A DNA stretch of 64,000 bases from an uncultured Anaerolineae bacterium. Its GTDB lineage: Bacteria; Chloroflexota; Anaerolineae; J036; Brachytrichaceae. The notes beneath the pieces were generated by a model that made no database searches, had not been told where the DNA came from, and saw nothing but the letters and a program-made list of their open reading frames with translations. Made by a program: the position numbers and the translations under genes. Shown piece by piece: positions 25,189 to 32,666 of this stretch. The stretch covers positions 24,293 through 88,292 of the forward strand of contig CALGMA010000037.1 in assembly GCA_937959265.1 (NCBI GenBank), written 5' to 3'. The first letter of the stretch is position 1, and every line of letters starts with the position of its first letter.

Positions 25189-25213
25189 TCTCGACGCTCA
25201 CGTTGATAAGCGC

Positions 25214-26002
25214 TCAGGCGCTCAACTGCTGACGCATGGCGTTGACTTTACTCGACACGCTGTCGTCAATCACCTTGTCACCCACGCGGACCACCAGGCC
25301 GCCCAGGATGGACGGGTCCACATCGAACGTGATGTTTTCTATCGCGCCGATTTGCTTCGACAGGTCAGCCTTCACACGCGACTGTTCTTCGGCCGTGAGC
25401 GGCAGCGCGCTGGTGACGACAACGGGCGCACCATCCACCGAGACGCCGGCAATCTTGGCCGCCGGCACCTTGCTGAAGAAGTCGTTGATCAACGCCTTCT
25501 GACGATTCGCATCGAGCGATTCGCCGACGAGCTTGTTCGTCGCCGCCATGACGAGGGCGACGATCTGGTTGCGTGAGTCGGCTAGGAGCTGGTTGCGCTC
25601 GGCCTGCGCGTCAATGCGTGCTTGCTGACGCAGGCGCTCAATTTCGGCTTGCGCCTCCTGCCGGATGCGCTGCGCCTCTTGCTGTGCGGCGTTCACCGCT
25701 TCGGCGCGAATCTTCTGCGCTTCGGCAGCGGCCTCGTTCAACTTGGACTGATAATCCTTCTCGACATTCGCCAGGCGCTCATCGGCCAGGCGCGCGTTCT
25801 CCAGGCTCTCCTCGATGCGCTTGCGTCGCGCCTCCAGGTTGCGCAGCACCGGCCGGATCACCATGCCGGTCAGGAAGTACATGATCAGCAAGAAGTTGAT
25901 GAGCTGCGCCAGGAACTGCACCAGGTTGATGCCCAATCCTTCGAGCGGGTTGGCGCCGCCACCTTCCGCTGCCACACGTGCAATTGCGAGAAACGACAAC
26001 AC
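25214..26002 (-). CDS. atpF: ATP synthase F0 subunit b fused to a delta C-terminal domain
   Basis: Peripheral stalk of F1F0 ATP synthase. The 262-residue protein has a membrane helix (residues 28-50, LAQLINFLLIMYFLTGMVI), a long charged coiled coil typical of subunit b (55-160) and then a delta/OSCP C-terminal domain (about 180-262; LPLTAEEQSRVKADLSKQIG, DPSILGGLVVRVGDKVIDDS). The usual helical N-terminal domain of delta appears shortened. No separate atpH exists here, so this fusion probably supplies delta. A terminator follows and no F1 gene is present. Confidence 0.88.
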   Translation of the reverse strand: MLSFLAIARVAAEGGGANPLEGLGINLVQFLAQLINFLLIMYFLTGMVIRPVLRNLEARRKRIEESLENARLADERLANVEKDYQSKLNEAAAEAQKIRAEAVNAAQQEAQRIRQEAQAEIERLRQQARIDAQAERNQLLADSRNQIVALVMAATNKLVGESLDANRQKALINDFFSKVPAAKIAGVSVDGAPVVVTSALPLTAEEQSRVKADLSKQIGAIENITFDVDPSILGGLVVRVGDKVIDDSVSSKVNAMRQQLSA

Positions 26003-26024
26003 GGTTACCTCCGATGCGCTGCGC

Positions 26025-26273
26025 CTAGCCGCTGAAGGCGAACAACAGCAGGAACGAAATCACGAGCGCGAAGATGGCGAGCGACTCCGCGAACGCAATC
26101 ACCAGGATCATGTAGGTTTGGAGCGTCGAGGTCACTTCGGGATTGCGGCCGATCGAGATCAGCGCGCCGAGTCCCGCCAGCCCAATCCCGATACCGGGGC
26201 CGATCATGCCGGCGCCGCCGGCGATGCCCGCGCCAATCGCTTTGCCCAAAACGAGTGCTGCTTCTGGTTCCAT
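26025..26273 (-). CDS. atpE: ATP synthase F0 subunit c
   Basis: Rotor-ring subunit of 82 residues with two helices and the loop IGRNPE. The ion-binding carboxylate is E63 (AFAESLAIF). The residue aligned with the sodium-ring glutamine (GPGVGQG in Ilyobacter) is isoleucine here (GPGIGIG, I30), so the ring is most likely proton-specific, although E63-S64 is shared with sodium rings. Lies between atpB and atpF. Confidence 0.95.
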   Translation of the reverse strand: MEPEAALVLGKAIGAGIAGGAGMIGPGIGIGLAGLGALISIGRNPEVTSTLQTYMILVIAFAESLAIFALVISFLLLFAFSG

Positions 26274-26354
26274 TCTGCTTACTCCTCAGTGTGTCTGTGG
26301 TTTGTAAATCTGTGTCAGTGAACTTGGCAATTCGGTAATGCGTTATCACCCGCA

Positions 26355-27458
26355 TCAGTGCTCGCCGTGCGCCACGGCCAGCGAGGTGAACACGGTGATC
26401 AACATCATGAACACGAAGGCTTGAATCACGGCGATCGCAAACTCTAAGCCGTAGAAGACGGTGGGCAACAAGACCGGGAGAATAGACGCCATCACGAAGA
26501 CGAGCACCGTCCCAGCGAACATGTTGCCGAAAAGTCGGAACGAGAACGACACGATGCGGATAAACTCGGAGATCAACTCGAGCGGGCCGACCAGGCCGGC
26601 CTGGATGTTACCCACCAAGCCCTGCATCATGCCCTGATGCGCGCGCCGCCAGGCATCCACCTGGATGAAGCGGCTGAAGTAATGGATACCGTTGGCGCGG
26701 ATGCCCTGATATTCGATGAACAGGAAGGCGAGCACCGCCAAAGCCAGCGTCGTGCTAAGCGAAGAGGTCGGACGGCGCAGGAAGGGGATGAGCGCGGCTC
26801 CGGCGTTCGGATCTGTGCCGCCGGCCATCGCCGGAGCAGCCTGCACGTCGCTGGTCAGCACAGCCATTTCGGCGCCGTCGTCAACCGCCATGCCTTCGGC
26901 CTGCTCGAGCGTGTAGCCGCACGACTCAGCAAAGCCCTTGGCCTTGTCCACTTCGTAGCCGGTGATCAACCACACGCCACCTGTTTTGACAGCGCAGAAA
27001 CCGCGCAGGTTGGCCGGCGCAGCTTCCATCTTGCCGACGGACTCGTGGCCGGGCAGCAACTCGAAGAAGCCGGCGATCATGATGAAGGTGAAGATCGAGA
27101 TCGCAATCGGCGCCACCACCTTCGCGCGCGAGCCGAGCGTAGGCACGAGGTAGTTGTTGTAAAGGAACTCGACGAACGTCTCCCACGCGCGCGCAAACCA
27201 GTTGGTTCCGGTGAGCGTGTTGCGCAAGCCACGCGCGCCCAGCAATGCCAGCACGATGATCACGGCGTCCACGATCAGCGTCGTGAACAACGTGTTGTGC
27301 AGCCAATCCGGGCCGAGCGGCTCCGAAGGCACGACGATGTTGGGGATGAACGTCTTGAACGGCACAGCCAAACCGTTGATATTCAACGTGAAGCTGCTGA
27401 GCAAGAGGCCGGCCACGATGGCCAGGGCCAGGATGACGAGGAACTTCAACCCTTTCAT
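26355..27458 (-). CDS. atpB: ATP synthase F0 subunit a
   Basis: Stator channel subunit. The essential arginine is visible in SFSFRLFGNMFAGTVLVFV, followed by the last helices (EFAIAVIQAFVFMMLITVFT). At 367 residues it is longer than the usual 240-290 because of an insertion of about 90 residues (roughly 150-240) with two cysteines and an acidic stretch, in an external loop. Neighbouring genes atpI/Z, atpE and atpF make the order I-B-E-F. Confidence 0.93.
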   Translation of the reverse strand: MKGLKFLVILALAIVAGLLLSSFTLNINGLAVPFKTFIPNIVVPSEPLGPDWLHNTLFTTLIVDAVIIVLALLGARGLRNTLTGTNWFARAWETFVEFLYNNYLVPTLGSRAKVVAPIAISIFTFIMIAGFFELLPGHESVGKMEAAPANLRGFCAVKTGGVWLITGYEVDKAKGFAESCGYTLEQAEGMAVDDGAEMAVLTSDVQAAPAMAGGTDPNAGAALIPFLRRPTSSLSTTLALAVLAFLFIEYQGIRANGIHYFSRFIQVDAWRRAHQGMMQGLVGNIQAGLVGPLELISEFIRIVSFSFRLFGNMFAGTVLVFVMASILPVLLPTVFYGLEFAIAVIQAFVFMMLITVFTSLAVAHGEH

Positions 27459-27498
27459 ATCGTTACAGTTTCAAAACTCATTGAATCTCGCGTTGTAG

Positions 27499-27852
27499 CT
27501 AGTGTGCGTCGTTGAATGTGACGGCCGGCGCGCCCTGCGCATCCGTCGTGCTATTGGCGTTGGTGCGCTGCGATTCCATCCAGTCCAGGTAAGCCTGCCG
27601 GGAGCGTTTGACCGTCCGCATGGCCATCCGGTAGGTCACGAACACCGAGAGGATCGCGCCGAGGATCGGCAGGCTGAGAGTCAACAGTGGGCGTGTGTCG
27701 AACTGGCGGTCGAGCATGACGCCGAGGAATACACCCCCGATCATGAGTGCGCCGTTGATCAATGCAATCTGGACGGCCATTGCAGCGATGATCTGTGGTG
27801 GAAATGCCTTGAGGAAGATGATGAACGGCGACTCGCGTTTGGGGCTATGCAT
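27499..27852 (-). CDS. atpI: AtpI/AtpZ-like F0 assembly protein
   Basis: A 117-residue protein with two predicted helices (about 20-45 and 55-76), the second preceded by GGVFLGVMLDRQFDTRP as in the AtpZ/AtpI family that helps c-ring assembly or ion entry. The C-terminal 30 residues are polar. It is first in the F0 operon. The upstream minus-strand sequence TGCTAAAAT about 15 bp before the ATG resembles an extended -10 element, suggesting that the F0 operon has its own promoter separate from nuo. Confidence 0.75.
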   Translation of the reverse strand: MHSPKRESPFIIFLKAFPPQIIAAMAVQIALINGALMIGGVFLGVMLDRQFDTRPLLTLSLPILGAILSVFVTYRMAMRTVKRSRQAYLDWMESQRTNANSTTDAQGAPAVTFNDAH

Positions 27853-27931
27853 CTTGCGGCTCCGATTTTAGCATGCGTGACTTTTCGACTTCCCCCCCAT
27901 TCCACCCTGGCGAGGAGGGATTGGATTCACC

Positions 27932-29425
27932 TCAACCCGGAAAGAACGCCTGCGCCGCCTCGACGGCCAGGTTCCAGAACGGCGGCGAGACGACGGTCAA
28001 CAGCGCGATGGCGACAGCAGTGAGCAACACCACGACACCGGTCGGCACAGGCACATAGAACGGCTGGGCGTCGCGTTCGGTGCGTTCCACATACATCGCG
28101 CGCACCACGTTCAAGTAATACACGACCGACACCAGCACCATGATGATAGCGATGACGACCAGAGTGACCAGGTTGACGCCGACGGCCGGCGCGAAGATCA
28201 GCAATTTGGCGACAAAGCCGACCAGCGGGGGCGCACCCAGCAGGCTGACCAGGGCCGCCGTCATGCCCAACGCGAGATAGGGCGCGCGCCGGCCCAGCCC
28301 GTTGAAGTGCTGGATGTCGTCCCCGCCCACGCGCTCGGAGACGAGGCCGACGACGGCGAAGGCGCAGATGTTAGTGAGCATGTAGGTGGCAATGTAGAAG
28401 ATCACCGCCGCCAGCGCATCAGCGCGGTTGAACTGGTTGGCAGCCAGCGCCGTCACGCCGACGAGGATGTAGCCGGCCTGCGCAACGCTGGAATAGGCCA
28501 GCATGCGCTTGACGTTGTTCTGCACCAGCGCCAGCAGGCCGCCGACGACCATGGTCAGGATGGCGAGCGGCTGCATGAGCGCCGCCCAGGTCAGCGATGC
28601 CTCCGACGTGCCGGGTGGCAGCGTGTAGAACAAGAAGCGCATCAGGATGGCGAAGCCGGCCGCCTTCGACGCGGTGCTGATGTAGCCGGAGACCGGCGTC
28701 GGCGCGCCCTGATACACGTCCGGCGCCCAGAAGTGGAACGGAAAAGCCGATGTCTTGAAGGCGAACCCGACCAGCACGAGCAAAGCAGCAAAGGATACCG
28801 GCACGCGCAGATCGGGATTGAGCAGCGCGCGGGCGATGGCCTGATAGCTGGTGTTGCCGCCGCTCAAGCCGTAGAACAGGCTGAGGCCGAACAACATCAC
28901 TGCCGAGGTGACCGCGCCAAAGATGAAATACTTCATGCCGGCCTCGGCGCTCAGTTTGTTGCCGCGGTAGAAGCCGGCCAGCAGGTACAACGACAGGCTC
29001 GACGACTCGGTGGCCAGAAACAACATGATCAGATCGTTCGCGCCGGCCATTAGCGACATGGCAATTGTCGTAAAGATGATGATGGCGTAGTACTCACTGC
29101 CGATCCGCATCGAGCGGAAGTCAATCGAGACCAGGCAGGTGAGCGCGCCGGCGGCGATGAAGATGACGCGGAAGACGAACGTATACAGGTCGTTGCGAAT
29201 CATGCCGCCAAGGATGGTCTGCGATTCGGCCGGCCGGCTGGCGATTGCAACAACCAGGATGACGATCATGCCGATGGCCGCCGTCACGCCCAGGGTGCGT
29301 CGCTTGAGCGACCGCCCAGAGACCAGGTCGAGCGCCAGCACGACCATGGACCACAGCAGCAACAAAATCTCCGGCAGGATGCCGAGAAACTCGGCGGGGT
29401 TGAACTCTACGAAAGAACCACCCAT
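27932..29425 (-). CDS. nuoN: NADH-quinone oxidoreductase subunit N
   Basis: Antiporter-like proton channel of complex I, 497 residues, about fourteen helices. The channel residues are complete: Glu in TESSSLSLYLL, Lys in GFAFKTSAFPFHFWAPDVYQ, Lys in STASKAAG and Lys in GFVAKLLIF. Last gene of the nuo cluster. Confidence 0.95.
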   Translation of the reverse strand: MGGSFVEFNPAEFLGILPEILLLLWSMVVLALDLVSGRSLKRRTLGVTAAIGMIVILVVAIASRPAESQTILGGMIRNDLYTFVFRVIFIAAGALTCLVSIDFRSMRIGSEYYAIIIFTTIAMSLMAGANDLIMLFLATESSSLSLYLLAGFYRGNKLSAEAGMKYFIFGAVTSAVMLFGLSLFYGLSGGNTSYQAIARALLNPDLRVPVSFAALLVLVGFAFKTSAFPFHFWAPDVYQGAPTPVSGYISTASKAAGFAILMRFLFYTLPPGTSEASLTWAALMQPLAILTMVVGGLLALVQNNVKRMLAYSSVAQAGYILVGVTALAANQFNRADALAAVIFYIATYMLTNICAFAVVGLVSERVGGDDIQHFNGLGRRAPYLALGMTAALVSLLGAPPLVGFVAKLLIFAPAVGVNLVTLVVIAIIMVLVSVVYYLNVVRAMYVERTERDAQPFYVPVPTGVVVLLTAVAIALLTVVSPPFWNLAVEAAQAFFPG

Positions 29426-29481
29426 ATTTTCGAGCTATGAGCTATGAACGGTGCTTGACCGCTCCAACTCAAATCCTAGAA

Positions 29482-31017
29482 CTATCCCGTCGCGGTCAGG
29501 CCGCGAATGATCGCTTGCACGCCGGCATTGACCACCGACATGACTGTGTTCGGCAGCACGCCGACGACGATGAGCACCGCACACATCAACACAATAGCCG
29601 TCTTTTCCAGCGCGTCGAGGCGAGGCAGCTTTTGCAGCTCCATGTCCTGCGGCTCGCTGAAGTACACCCGGCCGGCCACGCGCAACGTCCAGGCGGCGTT
29701 GACGACGATGACGACGATGCTGGCCACGGCTACGACGGCGTACCAACCGTTCGTCGCGCCCGCGAACATCGCGCTTGGCGTGGCTGAGGCGTTCCACAGG
29801 CCCATGAAGATTTGCAACTCGGCCGGGAAGCCCGGTAAGCCGGGCATGCCCATCAGCGTAAGCGCGCCAATGACGAAGCCGACGGCCGCCAGGGGCATCA
29901 CCCGCACCAGCCCGTTCAGCTCGCGCACGTCGCGCAGGTGCGCGCGCTCGTAGATCATGCCGACCAGGGCGAACATCAGGCCGGTCATCACGCCGCCGGC
30001 GAACAGCTCCAACCCGGCGCCGTTCAGGCCGAGTTCGTTCAACGCGGCCAGGCCCAGCAGCACCAGGCCGAGGTGGCTGACCGACGAGAAGCCGATGATG
30101 TACTTGAGGTCAGTCTGCCGGAAGGCGATCAAGGCCGCGTAGATCAGGCCGGCCATGCACAGGAAGACGACCACCGGCATCCAGTATTTGGCGCCTTCGG
30201 GCAGCAGTTGGATGCCGATGCGCAGGCCGCAGTAGGCGCCGGTCGCTTTCAACACGCCGCCGTGCAACATCGAGACGGCGGTGGGCGCTGCGGCGTAACC
30301 ATCGGGCGACCAGTTGTGCAACGGCCACAGGCTGGCCAGCACGCCGAAGCCGACGAAGATCGGCAAGAACCAGGTGCGCTGCAACTGAACGGACTGCTCA
30401 GGCGGCAGGTTGCGCACGCCGGCCTGAATGTCGAACCAGTCGAACGAATTGCCGGTCTGGAAGTAAATGGCCAACAGGCCGATGATCGCCACGAGCGAAC
30501 CGACGAACAGGTAGATCGTCAGCTTCATCGCCGCGTATTCGCGCCGCTTGCTGCCCCAGCCGGCGATGAGCACATAGACCGGGAACAGCACCAGCTCGTA
30601 GAAGATGAGCAGCAGGAAGATGTCGAGCGCGATGAAGCTGCCGAACACGCCGGCCACGAGCAACAGCAAGAAGGCGAAATACTCGCGCGGGCGATCGGCG
30701 GAGCGCCATGAGACCAGCACGGCGCAGAACATGACGATGCCGGTCAATACAAGCTGCGGCGCGGAGAAGCCGTCTACGCCGACGTGATAGCCGATGCCGA
30801 ATTCCGGTATCCAGGTCGTCTTCTCCTGGAACTGGAAGCCGCCGAGAGTGCGATCGTAGCCGAAGAACACGGCCAGCGAGAGCAGCAGTGAGACGAATGA
30901 CGCCATGGCCGCGATGGTCTTGATCACATCCTCCCGATCGCGCGGCACGAGCAGGATGATGATCGCGCCGATGAGCGGCACGAGCATGATGAGGGTGAGG
31001 AACGGGACGTTCGTCAT
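29482..31017 (-). CDS. nuoM: NuoM-type subunit, second copy (channel lysine missing)
   Basis: A 511-residue antiporter-like subunit, paralogous to the gene just upstream (4-bp gap). It keeps E141 (IFYELVLFP), K257 (GGVLKATGAY) and E400 (GFPAELQIF), but the highly conserved TM7 lysine is replaced: FGVLASLWPLHNW has L227 where the first copy and E. coli NuoM have Lys. The following motif is also divergent (NWSPDGYAAAPT for TWLPDAHTEAPT). It may be a modified fifth pump or a structural spacer. Confidence 0.9.
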   Translation of the reverse strand: MTNVPFLTLIMLVPLIGAIIILLVPRDREDVIKTIAAMASFVSLLLSLAVFFGYDRTLGGFQFQEKTTWIPEFGIGYHVGVDGFSAPQLVLTGIVMFCAVLVSWRSADRPREYFAFLLLLVAGVFGSFIALDIFLLLIFYELVLFPVYVLIAGWGSKRREYAAMKLTIYLFVGSLVAIIGLLAIYFQTGNSFDWFDIQAGVRNLPPEQSVQLQRTWFLPIFVGFGVLASLWPLHNWSPDGYAAAPTAVSMLHGGVLKATGAYCGLRIGIQLLPEGAKYWMPVVVFLCMAGLIYAALIAFRQTDLKYIIGFSSVSHLGLVLLGLAALNELGLNGAGLELFAGGVMTGLMFALVGMIYERAHLRDVRELNGLVRVMPLAAVGFVIGALTLMGMPGLPGFPAELQIFMGLWNASATPSAMFAGATNGWYAVVAVASIVVIVVNAAWTLRVAGRVYFSEPQDMELQKLPRLDALEKTAIVLMCAVLIVVGVLPNTVMSVVNAGVQAIIRGLTATG

Positions 31018-31021
31018 TGAG

Positions 31022-32611
31022 CTACCTTAACAACCCTTGCACGCCTACGTTGATCACATTGAGCGCCAGCGCCGGCCACACGCCCAGCACCAGCATCGCA
31101 CCCATCAATGGGGCGATGCCGAGGATCTCGGCGAAGTTCATATCCGGCAGCGGATGATGCCGCCACGCTTCGCCCAGCGGCCCGTGCAGCACTTTCTGGA
31201 TCGCCTTGAGGATGTAGATGCCGGTGATGAGCAAACCTGCCATCGAGAGGATGGTGAGCAGGGTATGCACCGACCACGCGCCGCGCGTGACCATGAACTC
31301 GCTCACAAACCCGGACAGGCCGGGCAACCCCAGCGAACCCATCGAGCAGAAGATGAGCACGGCGCCGTAGATCGGCATGATCGTCCACAGGCCGCCATAC
31401 CGGGTCAGGTCGCGCGTGTGGGCACGTTCGTACACTACGCCGACCAGGGCGAACATGGCCGCCGAGGAGAGGCCATGCGTCACCATTTGCAGTACGGCGC
31501 CGCTGCCGGCGATGGTGGCGTCAATTTCGCGCACGGTGGAGTTGGGCGCCAGCGCCAGCCCCGCCGAGGCGATGCCCAGGGCCACAAAGCCCATGTGGTT
31601 GATGGACGAATAAGCGACCAGCCGCTTGAAATCGGTCTGCCCCCACGCGGCAAATGCCCCCAGCAAAATGCTCAGGAAGGCCAGCAAGGCCAGCAGCACG
31701 CTGTAGTTGAGCGGCGCGCCGAACACGCTCAGCCCGGGCAGCACCGGCTGCGAGAACACATCGGGGAAGAGCGGCATGACCAGCCGGAAGAAGCCGTAAC
31801 CGCCGAGCTTGAGCAGAATGCCGGCCAGCATCATCGAGCCGCCGGTCGGCGCCTCGGTGTGCGCATCAGGCAGCCAGGTATGCAGCGGCCAGATCGGAAT
31901 CTTCAACGCGAAGGCGATGCTGAACGCGATGAACGCAATCGCCTTCCAGACGGTCGGCTCCCAGCCGAAGAACGTCACTTGGTTGTTGCCGGTGAAGGGC
32001 CGGCCGAGCGACGATTCGAGATAGGTGAGGTCGAAGCTCTTGGAGGCCAAACCGATCACCTGGATTGCCAACAGCATCCCCAGGCTGGCGAACATGGTGT
32101 AGAGGATGAACTTGAAGGAGGCATAGCGCCGGTTTGCCCCACCCCACTGGCTGATGAGGAAGTACATCGGCACCAGGCTGACCTCGTAGAACAGGAAGAA
32201 CAAGATGAGATCGAGCGCAATGAACACACCCAAGACCGTCGTCTGCAACAGGAAGAAGAGCGCGAAGTAAGCCTTCGGGTGGTGCTCGATGTTGAGCGAG
32301 AAGATCATCGCCAGCGGCGTGAGGAAGCAGGTGAGCACCACCAGTGGCAGGCTGATGCCGTCCACGCCCACTTTGTAGACCGAGTTGATCTGCGGGAACC
32401 AGACCATGCTCTCGAGGTACTGGTATCCGCCTTGGGCGCGGTCGTAGCCGGCCCACGCTGCGATCGAAAGCCCCAGCGGAATCAGGCTGAAGGCGATGGC
32501 CCCCCACTTGATCAGCCTGGTCTGACTGGATGGGGTGACCAACACCAGCAACATGCCCACCAGCGGCAGGTAGGTGATCACCGACAGCAGGTTTGTGCTC
32601 AATAGATTCAT
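31022..32611 (-). CDS. nuoM: NADH-quinone oxidoreductase subunit M, canonical copy
   Basis: A 529-residue antiporter-like subunit with the full proton path: E143 (LFYEVSLVPMY), K237 (FALKIPIWPLHTWLPDAH), K268 (GILLKLGGYG) and a late Glu (GFVSEFMV). Lies between nuoL and the second nuoM, as in complex I clusters with two M subunits. Confidence 0.95.
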   Translation of the reverse strand: MNLLSTNLLSVITYLPLVGMLLVLVTPSSQTRLIKWGAIAFSLIPLGLSIAAWAGYDRAQGGYQYLESMVWFPQINSVYKVGVDGISLPLVVLTCFLTPLAMIFSLNIEHHPKAYFALFFLLQTTVLGVFIALDLILFFLFYEVSLVPMYFLISQWGGANRRYASFKFILYTMFASLGMLLAIQVIGLASKSFDLTYLESSLGRPFTGNNQVTFFGWEPTVWKAIAFIAFSIAFALKIPIWPLHTWLPDAHTEAPTGGSMMLAGILLKLGGYGFFRLVMPLFPDVFSQPVLPGLSVFGAPLNYSVLLALLAFLSILLGAFAAWGQTDFKRLVAYSSINHMGFVALGIASAGLALAPNSTVREIDATIAGSGAVLQMVTHGLSSAAMFALVGVVYERAHTRDLTRYGGLWTIMPIYGAVLIFCSMGSLGLPGLSGFVSEFMVTRGAWSVHTLLTILSMAGLLITGIYILKAIQKVLHGPLGEAWRHHPLPDMNFAEILGIAPLMGAMLVLGVWPALALNVINVGVQGLLR

Positions 32612-32666
32612 CGTTGTCGCCGTGAGACTGGAGACTTTTCAATCTCCCATCTCTAAATCCATACCC

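Noticed and set aside
22700..25200. CRISPR array accompanying the cas6 relic
   Set aside because: No direct repeats of 25-40 bp with regular spacers are visible; only 7-bp tandem repeats are present.
26025..26273. Sodium-translocating c-ring
   Set aside because: E63-S64 is shared with sodium rings, but the essential glutamine of GPGVGQG is isoleucine (GPGIGIG).
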